Shown here: positions 1 to 11,555 of the stretch, in pieces | Layout: every line of letters starts with the position of its first letter | Numbering within the stretch: position 1 is the first letter of the stretch | Assembly: GCF_004379255.2 (NCBI RefSeq) | Contig: NC_056035.1 | Span: forward strand, 31,573,208-31,637,207 | Origin: Salvia splendens | Lineage: Eukaryota > Streptophyta > Magnoliopsida > Lamiales > Lamiaceae | DNA: 64,000 bases | Direction of reading: 5' to 3' | The notes under the pieces: model-generated | What the model was told of the DNA's origin: nothing | What the model saw: only the letters and a program-made list of their open reading frames with translations | Database searches by the model: none | Translations under genes and position numbers: made by a program

Positions 1-566
1 AATGTCGTTGCGACTTGATCAAGACGCTTCTCTCTCTTTCAAAAATTATTTATAACTCCCTAACATGCATCCTACTTTAAACAGTAAGCGGCAAGTACGG
101 GGTCGATCCCACAGAAAAGTTGGTGCATTGAGTGTGTGTTTAGTGAACAGGGTTTTGGCTGCGGCCACGCTTTAAGTTGGGAGTTTTAAACTACTGGATT
201 AAACTATGCAGAATGTAAACTATCTACTTGATCAAGGGACATATCATGCTGGAAAAAGTAAACTGATCAGGTAAGTGACAAACTGAAATAAATGACTTAA
301 CTACCCAAGCATGCTACGATTCTACGAGATACTTTACCATTCAACGTTATGCAAGTTCAAACTTATGGATCTGGGAATTTAAGACCAAAACTAAGCTATA
401 ACAGTCAACAAGATTTCCGAAAACAAATAACATTGATTTAAAAACAGAATTCTGAACAGATCTTGGAAAATGCGGAATACAAAACGAGAACGATTGCTTT
501 CAACTACTTAACAACACGAAATTTAACTAAGTAACTAGAACTGAAATGAAAGAAAGTGATAGATCC
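1..566. other. Unclassified LTR-like repetitive DNA
   Basis: No gene is visible. The stretch contains a phrase of the type 'GGGGTCGATCCCACAG' near 99-114, which resembles a motif common in long LTRs of plant retrotransposons, and similar wording appears in the solo LTR at 44390-45849. No termini or target duplication can be seen because the left edge of the window cuts it. Assignment as an LTR fragment is an inference. Confidence 0.3.
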
Positions 567-891
567 CGTAAAATTTCCCCAGAATTGGATGAAATCTGGA
601 GTCCGATTTGGTGAATCTGGAATGAAAAACAGTGTGATTGTTGCTGCCGTGAAACTGATTTGGGATAGAGTTCCAAATTTACCCCTGGGCAATTTTTCAT
701 GATTAAAATTAAACAAAATCTGCTGCCACATGGCAGCTTAACAATCTCTTGATTTTCAGATCTAAGAACCGGGAATGATGGTATGGTGTCACTATAATAA
801 GTGTTATCATTATAATAAGTGGATAATAAGTGTTGTCATTTTAATACCCTAAAGTTATATTCATAACTGTTATTAATGTTGAATATACTCC
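567..891. repeat. 325-bp direct repeat, copy 1
   Basis: This block matches 3180-3504 at a constant offset of 2613 bp, so there are no net gaps. I could read only two base differences between the copies. The match begins at CGTAAAATTTCC and ends at ATATACTCC. The ends are not TG...CA, so it does not look like an LTR pair. The short open frames inside it are the same in both copies but show no protein family. Confidence 0.8.
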
Positions 892-908
892 ATACCCTAA
901 AGGATTGA

Positions 909-1094
909 AATAAAATTATTCTCGTCAACAAACACTAATTATTGAAATGGAATGCAACCTGAGAACAATAGTATAAAAATCAATAATTAATCTGCAATCG
1001 TTTCTTTAAACAACAATATGAGCAAAAATTATTAAAATAATATGTAAACTGCAATATCGTTATGGTAACACTGCAATATTCAATGAATAACACT
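909..1094. repeat. 186-bp direct repeat, copy 1
   Basis: Matches 1965-2150 at a constant 1056-bp offset with about two visible substitutions. The second copy lies beyond the 44-bp minisatellite, so the minisatellite is flanked by the two copies. No coding content is visible. Confidence 0.75.
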
Positions 1095-1413
1095 CCATAC
1101 TCCACATGGCAGCTTAACAATTAACACTCGCTTTCCGCTTAAAACTGATCAAGTAGCCTACATTTTACCCTCTAAACCAATGCATGAATATGCCTTATCA
1201 ATATGTAAACTGCAATATTGTCTTGGTAACACTGCAACATTCATTGAACAACACAACAATATGATAATGTAAAAATTTGTAATTAAAAAGGATTGAAATT
1301 ACACTTATTACTGAAATGGAAGGCAACCTGGAAACAAATAGTATAAAATTAATAATTAATCCTTCTGGAAATAATAGATTGAAGCAAATAGTGTGGTCGA
1401 CAATCGTTACCTT

Positions 1414-1735
1414 AAGACTGCAATATGGCGATACTAATACTGCAATATACAATGTATAAGACAACAATATGGCGATACTAATACTGCAATATACAATGTA
1501 TAAGACTGCATTATGGCGATACTAATACCGCAATATACAATGTATAAGACTGCAATATGGCGATACTAATACTGCAATATACAATGTATAAGACATCAAT
1601 ATGACGATACTAATACTGCAATATAAAACGTATAAGACTGCAATATGGTGACACTAATACTGCAATATACAACATATAAGACTGCAATATGGCGATACTA
1701 ATACTGCAATATACAATGTATAAGACTGCAATATG
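1414..1735. repeat. 44-bp minisatellite, seven full copies plus a partial
   Basis: The unit begins AAGACTGCAATATGGCGATA and starts again at 1458, 1502, 1546, 1590, 1634, 1678 and 1722, exactly every 44 bp. Copies differ by a few bases (for example GGCGATA/GGTGACA). There are no unique spacers, so this is a simple tandem array and not a CRISPR. The half-unit 'CTGCAATAT' also recurs in the flanking DNA. Confidence 0.9.
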
Positions 1736-1964
1736 GTAATGAAAAAAAAGAACTAATAATTTTATTTTCCCTTTTGTCGGCCACAGTTCCTAGAGTCATG
1801 GTTACCTAATTCTCCACATTTTTTACACCGACGCAATGGTTTGTTGTTCAACTTTATAGCCTTCTCCTTCGCGGACACCAAACTGCTTTTAGAATCACTT
1901 TGCCGAACCTTTAGTTATTAGGTGCACTGCAACTCATATAGCAGTATACTGCAATCTCGACACA

Positions 1965-2150
1965 AATAAAATTATTCTCGTCAACAAACACTAATTATTG
2001 AAATGGAATGCAACCTGAGAACAATAGTATAAAAATCAATAATTAATCTGCAATCGTTTCTTTAAACAACAATATGAACAAAAATTATTAAAATAATATG
2101 TAAACTGCAATATCATTATGGTAACACTGCAATATTCAATGAATAACACT
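1965..2150. repeat. 186-bp direct repeat, copy 2
   Basis: Second copy of 909-1094, lying right of the minisatellite and ending about 57 bp before the Harbinger MITE at 2208. Confidence 0.75.
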
Positions 2151-2207
2151 GCAAAAAAAAATTGTGAACAAAACTGAAACCAGCAGCGAAGATAACAACA
2201 AAATTTA

Positions 2208-2781
2208 GACCATCCACAATGCAGCCCAGCCGAGCGCCGGCGCTGGGCGGTTCGCTGGGCGGTCTATTGCAGTCGCCCAGCGGGCGAATGGAGAGAGAAA
2301 CCGCGCAGCGCTGGGCGGTCCGCTCGGCGCTATTGCAGCGCCCGAATCGCCCAGCGCACCGCCTAGCGCGAAATTTAAATTTTTTTTCCCGAAACACTAT
2401 ATATACGCGCTTTGCTCGTCATTTTCATTCGCACCACTTGTTTTAACGGAGACGAGGAGTGAATTGGCACTCCTTTTTATTATTGTATTTTTTTTTAAAA
2501 TTAATGTATTTTTTTAAATTATTGTACTTTTTTAAATTTTAATATTATTATTAAACTTTTCCCGTATATGTCTCGTAAATTAAATTTCGTATATTGTGTG
2601 ATTGTTAATTATTTCATTTTGTATATATTTGTTAATAGTGATGTGGATATTATGTGGCTAGGCTATGGCTGGGCTATTTGCTTGTTTTGATGATGTGGCA
2701 GGAGGATTTTTTGTGCTGATGATGTGGCAATGGCTAGGCTATGGCTGAGCTATTGCTGGGCTATTCCTATTGTGGATGGTC
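2208..2781. mobile_element. PIF/Harbinger MITE, 574 bp
   Basis: The left end reads GACCATCCACAAT and the right end ATTGTGGATGGTC, a perfect 13-bp inverted repeat. Flanking TTA at 2205-2207 and 2782-2784 is the 3-bp target duplication typical of PIF/Harbinger. The interior is non-coding: a GC-rich head, then AT-rich DNA. Its interior shares long stretches with the larger Harbinger element at 32620-37340 (for example around CACTATATATACGCG and TGTGTGATTGTTAATTATT), so it looks like an internal-deletion derivative of that family. Confidence 0.88.
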
Positions 2782-3179
2782 TTATGAAATCAGCAGCAAA
2801 AAAGAAAGAATCAAGTAGAGATTCACAGAAATCAAAGGGGAATACACGAAGAAAACCACTACAAATCGGAGAGTTCAATAACTTAGTAAATTCACGGAGT
2901 TTTACATATCAAAACTCATGGAGCTCAATTACAGATCGCGACTTGCAGAATGAAATTCACGAAATTCATGGATTTCAATTAACAATACGCTCCAAAATTA
3001 TGCACAAAATTACAGATAAAACTGAGAATGGAGTCGTCGGCCATATCAGATAACGAGATTCAGTAAATCAAAAAATGAGTGAAATTGGAATGGATTGAGC
3101 AGATTCGTATGGAATGGATTGAACAGATTCGTGTGGAATGGATTGAGTGAAATTGGAGATGAGATGCGCAATTGAATCG

Positions 3180-3504
3180 CGTAAAATTTCCCCAGAATTG
3201 GATGAAATCTGGAGTCCGATTTGGTGAATCTGGAATGAAAAACAGTGTGATTGTTGCTGCCGTGAAACTGATTTGGGATAGAGTTCCAAATTTACCCCTG
3301 GGCAATTTTTCATGATTAAAATTAAACAAAATCTGCTGCCACATGGCAGCTTAACAATCTCTTGATTTTCAGATCTAAGAACCGGGAATGATGGTACGGT
3401 GTCACTATAATAAGTGTTATCATTATAATAAGTGGATAATAAGTGTTATCATTTTAATACCCTAAAGTTATATTCATAACTGTTATTAATGTTGAATATA
3501 CTCC
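3180..3504. repeat. 325-bp direct repeat, copy 2
   Basis: Second copy of 567-891. Directly upstream (about 3070-3160) is a short run of 24-bp near-repeats of the form GGAATGGATTGARCAGATTCG. No gene is visible from here to the Mutator-like element at 3764. Confidence 0.8.
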
Positions 3505-3763
3505 GTACTTATTAAGTTGAAAAGTGTTGTCACAGTTTATCTATTTTATTACTAGTTAGTATTGTAAACTACATAGTGGTAGTCTTATGGAAATCACTAG
3601 AAATCTCAAGAAGTTTAAATAATACCAATTATGTTTAACGAAATGTGTGCAAATCTCATATTTTACACCAACCAAAGTTTTGTATTCCTAAGTTGTGTTT
3701 TACACGCCTTCTTAGACATATAGTACTATGTTTTAAAACATTTGAAGCACATGATATATAAAT

Positions 3764-5086
3764 GACTAAAGTCTCAAAATGGTCCTTAACATATGACGTT
3801 TTTTTGATTTTGGTCCAAAACATTATCTTTTGAATTATTCGGTCCCTCACATTTGAAATCGGGCCACATTTAGTCCAAAATTGACGGAATAGTTAAAATG
3901 GGATGGAATGTGAGGGTCAACGTAATTTTAATCAATTTTGACAGGATTAAGATTTATAATTATGTTTTATTAAGGGCTAAATTTAGTTTAATAATTAAAA
4001 TAAAACAAAAAAATAAAACAAAACTCATTCGTATCTCTCTTCTCTCACACTTGTATATGGAATGAAATTGAGGAAATTATGAAGTGAAATCTGAGGAAAT
4101 TATCAGTTAATCAATTTGTGAAACTAGTTACATCGTCGCGATGGCTGGAAATTGGAATAGTGAGATGCAAATGGCTACTCCTTTTGAGGTGAGTTCTAAA
4201 TCCAGTGGCAGGATGGAGATTCATCCCCTTGATTTCAATCTATCCGATTCGGCAGCTCACAGGTGTGGAGGCATTCGATAATCGTGGTGGCGTCGCGGAA
4301 GAGCTTATGGCAGAGAGGGTATGTCAGACGAAGAAGATGAATGAAATAGAGAGAGAATTAAAAGAACTCCATCTTCCTGAAGCTCTGGGCCATCGCATAT
4401 TCCCCACCGAGGCTACGCCGCCACCGCCGCTGCCATCCTTATCGTACTCGTCTCTCACGATCTCGTGCATCCGCTCCTTGCACCTCCTACTTACGTGCGA
4501 GAATTGGAATCACCAAAGAAGTGCATATCACCATCATCGCTGCAGAAGGTAGGGCAAATCGCCAGCACGTCTTCCATATCTCTCCTTCTCTCGTAAACCG
4601 ACGTCACTCCATATCTCGGACACTCTTGAGATGTCCTCGAGCGCTTCGTACAACAATTCAGCTCGAGGTCGGAGTTCTGATTCTCATCTTTTTTTTTGGA
4701 TTTCTGATTTATTCGTAGATCGTGGATGGTTGTTGGGATTTTGATTTCGATTTCGAGTTCCAAGCTGCGTCGGATTGTGAAGAGAAAGAACCCTAATCTA
4801 TTTTCATGTTTTATTTTTTAAATTATTTTATATTTTAAAATTTTAAGTTTTAGGTTAGGTTAATTAGATATTAGCCCTTAATAAACATAATTATGAATCT
4901 TAATCTGGTCAAAATTGATTAAAATTACGTTGACCCTCACATTCCGTCACATTTTAACTATTCCGTCAATTTTGGACTAAATGTGGCCCGATTTCAAATG
5001 TGAGGGACCGAATAATTCAAAAGATAATGTTTTGGACCAAAATCAAAAAAACACCATATGTTAAGGACCATTTTAGGACTTTAGTC
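3764..5086. mobile_element. Mutator-like element with long inverted repeats
   Basis: The termini are inverted repeats of about 217 bp (3764-3980 and 4871-5086), starting GACTAAAGTC and ending GACTTTAGTC. Both are flanked by the 9-bp duplication TATATAAAT at 3755-3763 and 5087-5095. Nine-base duplications and long inverted repeats are characteristic of Mutator-like elements. The interior (3981-4870) is less AT-rich than the ends and holds an ATG at 4141 followed by a short open frame with a possible donor near 4190, but no transposase motif. It could carry a captured host fragment (a Pack-MULE), which I cannot identify by eye. Confidence 0.85.
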
Positions 5087-5215
5087 TATATAAATTATAG
5101 TGTTTGAAAAGTACGCTTGAACAAAATAGATGCTGGTGGGATATCAATTCTGACAATTCTATTGGATTGTCGAGCTATTTAGGGCTCATTTGTGTTAGAA
5201 GTGACGACAAAAGAA

Positions 5216-5708
5216 TCATCTCAGAACCTCTGAGGAAGGAAAGATTGAGCTAACAATGTCAGACCAGTTTCTACAATGTGTGTGTTTTCTCTCAGCCAAG
5301 CCTTTTTGTTGTGGAGTATAGGGACATGAGACTCTATGAACAATCCCACTTTCTTTTAGAAAAGGAACTAACCCCTGATATTCACCTCCCCAATCTGATT
5401 GAAGAATCTTAATTCTTGATCTTAACAGATTTTCACTCATAGTCTTGAACTGCTTAAAAACAACAGTGAGATCATTTTTATTTTTAAGTAGGTAAATCCA
5501 GGTGAATCTAGAAAAATGGTCAACAAATGAAACATAGTATAAGTATCCATTTCTAGATTTGACTGGAGAAGGCCCCCAAAGATCATTGTGAACAAGTTCC
5601 AGAGGTGCATTGTGTTGAGAGACGGAATGTGGATATGGTAATCTATGAGCCTTAGACACACAACAAGGATAATAAAGTGAAGTAGTTTCCATTGAATTAT
5701 AGGAAATA
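5216..5708 (-). pseudogene. Copia integrase core fragment
   Basis: Minus-strand frame 5692-5216 reads through the catalytic core of a Copia integrase. It contains LVHNDLWGPSP with the first Asp, LQSDWGGEY with the second, and CPYTPQQKGLAERKH with the Glu. The frame then slips close to its end: the continuation 'ETGLTLL' is in another frame, and the ORF stops at 5216 just where about 20 bp of LTR begins. Upstream it continues in the gag-protease ORF beyond the solo LTR at 5714-9200, whose TTACA duplication splits the integrase. Confidence 0.85.
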
Positions 5709-5713
5709 TTACA

Positions 5714-8700
5714 TGTAATGCCCCAAAACCCACCTTAGGCGAATTTCTGGTGCTGTAAATCGCCAAAATTAGGGTTTTTGACGAATAATTCGAAATAAAT
5801 AACAAAATAAATTCTGATAATTCAATAAATCATGGGATGCTGAAATATAAGTCTTAAATAACTTGTTAGAAAGAATATGTGACCAAAGAATTGAGTTTCA
5901 ATGAGTTTTAGTACTTTTTTAGAAAAGTCGCCGGTTAGGGTTTTTCGGCGAATTTGCTGAGAAATATTAGGAATTTCCATTGGAAAATAATTTATATGGA
6001 ATCTAGAGATCAAAATAAGTGTAATGTGAGTAAGATTGAGCAAGAAATTAGAATTAATCGGTGCTCGTATAGGAAACGCGATAGAAGGGCATAATGGTCT
6101 TTCTAAATGAATTAAACTAATCTAATGTCCTATATAAAAAGTGACGTTTTTTTAAAGTATATTAGGCATGAGATGAATTCATTTTTTTTAAAGTGTGAAA
6201 CATAAAGAGAATTCTAGAGAAATTGTATAACAAGTGGCTTAATAAAAAGGTGCCAAATGGCAAATCTATTTCCATACATTACAATAATTGATGAAGACTA
6301 AATTAAATACCAAAAACTATCTTCTTCTTCCTATTTTCTAAGAAAAAAACCGTCCACCATGGGAGAGGAAAAATCGTGAGGTTCTCAAATAAGTCTCACC
6401 CCGATTTTCTGTCGAACCGTCGATTTAATCGTGTAAACGTTATGAAATCAAGTAAGGTCTTTCTTCCTATACTATTTTTATAGCATGAAATTCAATATAT
6501 TAAGGTTGAAAATCTGAAAATTTCGAGCTCCATAGGTGTTGATGCATAAATGGTTTTATGTTCGATTAATTGTCGAATATGTAGCATATAGACGTCGTAT
6601 GCCACGTTTTGATGGATAATTTCAAAGTTAAATTACCATGGTATGAACTTGATGTTGAGATTGAAAATATACCTTAGGGTTTGTGGTTTTAGTAGTTAGA
6701 TGCTCAAGTTACATGATTATTATGATTAAACATGAATTGAAATAGAATTTGATCAATACGGTTTAATCCCCTATTTTTCAGTGACCTGTTCCTGATTGTT
6801 TGGCATGAGTAGAACAGTGAAAACTGTGGTTTAACAATTTTTAGAACAACTTTGATTAATCTAGTAGTACGCCAAATATTTTGGAGAATTTAGGAGTTCT
6901 TTTACTATATGTGTAAATTGTTTGAACAATACCACAATAAGTTGTTGAAATTCTGTTTAACCGCCCTATTTTCGTATGTTTTATTCGAATTATTCTGGGT
7001 ACTTGAGCTAGAGGTAAAATGGAATAAATAATGTTTATATTAACTATAAGGTGTCTAGTTGTTTTCTGAAACTGTTCGATTTTGTTAGTCTCTGGTAAAA
7101 GAAGAATAACTCTCAAACCATTAGGAATTTTTGAATGAATCTTGTTTCATTATAAAATAGACTTCATGGGGTATTTAAAAATGTTAGATTAAGCCTCTAA
7201 AGCCTTTTGAATGAATATAGAACATTAATGAGAAATCAGTCAAGTGCAGTTGTGTTATATTAGAAGTTAAATGATGAATCAATGAATTACTCTACATCTA
7301 GAATATTAAATGAGGATAAGGAAAGAGTTTAGCTTATAGTAGTATTATTTCTCTATAAATTAATGTGTGTTATAATGTTATGATGTAGCTACACCCAAAT
7401 GTTCGCAAGGGATAGGAAAAAGGATCCGGGAGAGAAGAAACATCGAATGGAAAGGTTTAGAAATAAACGTCATCCAGCTAGCATGCTCAGCACTTAAATG
7501 GCCTAATTCTCTTGTGCTTTTATGTGATTATTATGTGACCTATTGTCTTAGTAAATTATGATTAATTATGTGATAAAAGACTTGTGGAGTAAAATATGAG
7601 AAAATGATGAATTGTTGAATGATTTGGAAATATATGTGTTGGTGTGATAAATGATTATATGAAACCAAGATGAAAATAAATATGATTATGACTATAAAGA
7701 TTTTGAGATAAAGGTAGAAATGGACGCTAAGACGAATGTGAAAAACGATATATGTTGATGAGATGTATACGAATATGTGATTGCAGTATGTGATCTGTAT
7801 ATGTTGCTTCTGACACGAAAAATGTAAATTTGGAAATGTGATGGTATTGAAAGAGCTGGAAATTTATCTGTTTATCTAATCTGATATGGTATGAAAAGAA
7901 GATACTGATGTGTTATGTTAGTAATTATTGAGAATAAGTATTGATATGAAAATGAGTATATTTGACTGTGTTTACGCCCCATGCTTGAGTGTGTTCTGTG
8001 GGTACAATTGGCATGCCATAGGACAGCAGCGCTGCATCATCTGTGATCTCTCGTCTTCTGGATAACCGAAGCGAGGATCGTCTGTTATCTGATCTGTCCG
8101 ATCTGCACCCTATGGGTGGTATGTTCCCGGGATTATCTGTCTGCATCCGAAATGGATGGTCTGATTATCTGTCTGCACCCTAATTGGGTGGTCTGTGCGG
8201 AGTCCTCTCGAGGACAAAATTCGTGTCTGTATCTGATTCTGATTCTGATCAGGTCTGCGTACCCTAGTCTGTCACTAAGCACTTAATGGGGCTATCTATG
8301 TGTTTGGATATGTGAAAATGTGGTTGGTTTGTATATGTGTGCTATGTGTGTTTGTATGTGATATTGCTTTGTATATGTCACGTGGAATACTTGATGCTAT
8401 GGATATGTTGATAATTGTTGATAATTCTGCGATTGATATTGTCTATTGCTGGATTATGGGCATGTGTTGGTTTTAGGGGAGACGCTGCCTAAATTATGTT
8501 AGATGTGACAATATGTGTATGACAATATATGAGTTATAATATGAGATTATGTGAAACATCTGTTATAATTTGATGTGATAATATCTTATATGTGAAAATG
8601 GATTCTGTTACATGGTTCTATTGGGTTTTGTTATAAATATTAAAAATCTGAGACTTGCAGATGTAGTTTATGACATATGTGAAGTTTTGTATTATTATAC

Positions 8701-9200
8701 CCCTCTGATGATGACATAGTTTGGAAATTTGAAGTCGCGGATGAAGTTTAACTACTGGTACGGGTATGTTGATACGTGTGATGACGTCTGTGATTTGTTT
8801 GTGTAGATGTGGTGATGATTGAAACAAAATAATAAGAATTTAAAAAGAATTTTAAGTTGTATGATTATTGATTGTTAGAGAATTGTGGCTGAAGTGTTGA
8901 GTGTGCTACAGGTTAATTGGATCGGGGATTTCTTTGGATATTTCTTTTGTTTCCTCGCCAGCACTGCATCCTCGGTGGGTCACTGATCACTGCTTGCGGT
9001 GTTTGTGTCCATTTCTGTTAGATGTGGCGTGTATAGTATTTGAATATTTGTAATAGCTTCCGCTGTGTTTGTAAATAGTGTTGGAACTCTTGCTGATAGG
9101 TTAGTGAATTAAGTTTGGTTTTTAATTGACCATAATTTATGGCACCGTAATTGTGACATTTCCTATTCGACCGTTCGCCGATCGGGTAGGGGGTGTTACA
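5714..9200. mobile_element. Solo LTR of about 3.5 kb
   Basis: It starts TGTAATGCCCCA and ends GGGGTGTTACA, with TG...CA termini, and is flanked by the 5-bp duplication TTACA (5709-5713, 9201-9205). No gag or pol is visible and no second copy of the start sequence occurs inside, so it is best read as a single recombined LTR. The size and the TGTAA...TTACA ends resemble LTRs of chromovirus (Tekay/Del-type) Gypsy elements, which is an inference. Around 8095-8200 it has three imperfect copies of a 'CTGTCTGCACCC' phrase. It sits inside the integrase of the Copia element and restores that reading frame when removed. Confidence 0.8.
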
Positions 9201-9205
9201 TTACA

Positions 9206-10198
9206 GCTGTTAAGAGCAAGTTTGACAATATCTAGAGTAGGATGTCCTAGTCTACAATGCCATAAAGACAAAACTGAACTAGAGACTTGATTGGAACTAC
9301 TGCTGAATTGTGAGTTGCTCAGGCTCAGGGAATGGACAGCTGGATTCTCTGGACTGGAAGGAGAGATGGGGACAGTGCCACGCTTGATTGGGGTATGATC
9401 TACTAGGAAATGGTATAGGCCTTTTTCAAGAGTTCCTTTGAGCACTACTTCCATGGTGCTCAGGTCCTTGACAAAACAGAAACTTGGATGAAATTCAAAA
9501 AAGACAGAATTGTCTTGAGCAGATTTGGAGTCACTTAGAAGATTTTTAGTGATGTTAGGCACATGCAAAAGATTTTTGAGATGAAGCTTTCTAGAGAATT
9601 TAGTTGAGTGAGATTTAAATGCACTTTCTCCAATATTTGCAATATTAACATCATTTCCATTACCAAGCAAGAGATTCTTACCTCCAGTGTACTTAGTGTT
9701 TATGTTGAGATTGCTTAAGTCATTGGACTCATGATGTGTTGCTCCTGAGTCTGGATACCAGCTTGAAGAGGCATTTGATCCATAACAAAACTCTGATGGA
9801 GTTCCTACAGAGAAGGATGTTGAAGGAGACCTAGGCACTGATTGCACAAGATGAGCTGAAGGATTGAAGAATCCTTGATTACGCTGCTGTGGAGTACTTC
9901 CTCTGAGCTGGACTTGAGGTGGTGTGAAGTTTTGCTCGAACCTATGCCAACATTTTGCTGCAGAATGGCCAGGTTTCTCACATAACTGGCAAACAATTTT
10001 GTTATTTCCTCGACCAAAGCCTCTTCCACCTCTTCCTCCTCTCTGAAATCTTCCCCCAAAACCTCTTCCATTTGCTGCTTCAAATATGTTGTTGTTGAAA
10101 TTCTGAGACTCACTCTTCTGTCCTGATTGATGCTGGACAAGATTCAATGATGGCTGGGATCCATTTGAGCTGATGGAATTAGCTCTAGTTGACTCCAT
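9206..10198 (-). pseudogene. Copia gag zinc knuckle, protease and pre-integrase part
   Basis: The minus-strand open frame from 10198 holds a CCHC zinc knuckle (CQLCEKPGHSAAKC), then the aspartic protease motif WYPDSGATHH and the integrase zinc region LWHCRLGHPTLD. The native sequence ends at the TTACA duplication (9201-9205). The ORF nominally runs to 9137 but the last codons lie in the inserted solo LTR. Its first residues overlap the end of the upstream gag ORF in another frame, so one small indel near 10200 separates two parts of one polyprotein. Confidence 0.85.
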
Positions 10199-10827
10199 TC
10201 AAAACTGAGCAGAAATGCACTAACATCTCCCAGACTCCAAGGATCTGACCTAGAAGTTACAACACATACTGTAGGATCATAATCCTGCCCAAGTCCTCCC
10301 AAAATGCGGAGTACTTGCTCAACTTCTGAGATTGTACAGCCTATTGAACCAAGCAAATCGAAATATGTTATCATTTTGCCTAGATAATTAGTCATAGACA
10401 TTCCATATTTCTTCAAATTTTGCATTTGTTGGCGATATTGCATCACCTTAGTTGTGGATCGATTTGCAAAGTTAGTCTCCAGTGCACACCATATGTCTCT
10501 GGCAGATCTGAGCCCTACCACCAAGGTTAGAGCATTTTCTGACAATGAAGACAAGAGCCATCCAGCCACTCTCCTATCTTGTCTCTGCCAACTTATGTAG
10601 GCTGTATTTGAAACCATAGACTCTCCATCTTGATCTGGAATCATTTGTGGAGGGGGATCAGTGTCCCATGTGATAAATCCTTCAAGGCCATAGCTATACA
10701 CCGCTACATCAACTTGTTGCTGCCACATGAGGAAATTTCCATCAGTTAGTTTCACTGACATTGGAGGTAATTGAGAGAAGATTGGTGGCAGTGTTGCCAC
10801 TGGAATAGTTCCATTGGCCTCAGCCAT
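10144..10827 (-). pseudogene. Copia gag N-terminal part
   Basis: A 227-residue frame starts with an ATG at 10827. It has the layout of Copia gag: a short leader, LTDGNFLMWQQQ, then a helical region with ALETNFANRS and MQYRQQMQNLKK. It would form the particle shell of the element. A frameshift close to 10200 ends it early; the next part is the ORF from 10198. It lies 62 bp downstream (in its own direction) of the primer-binding site near 10889-10901. Confidence 0.85.
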
Positions 10828-10886
10828 TTTTTAGGAGTGAAAGGCAAGATGAAAAGCAAGAGTAAGAGAGCCAGGATCAAAGAGAT

Positions 10887-10901
10887 CCTGCTCTGATATC
10901 A
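10887..10901 (-). other. Primer-binding site of the inverted Copia
   Basis: Read on the minus strand just after the LTR end, the sequence is TGATATCAGAGCAGG. It differs by one base from the TGGTATCAGAGC site that plant Copia elements use to prime on initiator tRNA-Met. It confirms that gag and this LTR belong to one minus-oriented unit. Confidence 0.7.
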
Positions 10902-11420
10902 TGAAAAGAAGCTGCGGAAGCTATGAAGAAGAAAAGCATGCTAGTGATATGTTTGGAGAGAGCTCTCAATGCTGCATTTTTCATTGCTTCAAAAAACTAG
11001 ATACAATACATATATTCTTCATTCGAATGATCTAGAACATTGCACTAATCTGCTTTTTATGCTAGACTAAAACATGCTTTATATTCTTAATCAAAACAAA
11101 CTCTGCAAGGTCTCTCTTCTTCATTCCATTGAGCAACACGTCTCTCCAAGTACAATGATGGTCCTCCACCTTAGCTGGCACCTTTTGCTCACTCACAGCT
11201 GCAGCTCGTGTGAGCTCCTTGATTGGCTCTTCTCGTGCACCAGCCTTTGTCCTTTCTTTTGTCTTATCTATCACCTTGGCTCGTGTGGAGTTGGTGGCTT
11301 GTTTATCACGTGCATTACACTTTGCTCCCATACACTGATCACCATGGTCAACAACCTCAGCACTGCATGTTGCAGCTTGATCAACTTTGCATGTAGTGGC
11401 TTGATGAACTTTGTCATCAC
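10902..11420 (-). repeat. Copia LTR in inverted orientation
   Basis: Reverse complement of the LTR at 13724-14254, running from its last base (10902) back to about base 9 of the LTR (GTGATGACAAAG). The terminal TGTTAGAA is missing. It abuts a plus-oriented LTR piece, forming an imperfect palindrome centred near 11420. Confidence 0.88.
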
Positions 11421-11555
11421 AACATGCAGTGTTGTGGTTGTTGACCATGGTGATCAGTGTATGGAAGCAAAGTGTAATGCACGTGATAAACAAGCCACCA
11501 ACTCCACACGAGCCAAGGTGATAGATAAGACAAAAGAGAGGACAAAGGCTGGTGC
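11421..11555 (+). repeat. Copia LTR fragment in plus orientation
   Basis: Starts at AACATGCAGTG, about base 61 of the LTR, and runs to about base 200 (GGTGCACGAGAAGAG). It then switches directly into RNase H coding sequence. Together with the inverted LTR it forms the arms of a head-to-head LTR palindrome. Confidence 0.85.

Noticed and set aside
1414..1735. Regular 44-bp repeats, CRISPR-like at first sight
   Set aside because: No unique spacers and the repeat occupies the full period; plant minisatellite.
2724..3053. 109-residue lysine-rich plus-strand frame
   Set aside because: Starts inside the Harbinger MITE and crosses its TTA duplication; no family resemblance.
567..3504. LTR pair of an LTR retrotransposon
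   Set aside because: Repeat ends are not TG...CA, there is no primer-binding site or polypurine tract and no flanking duplication.
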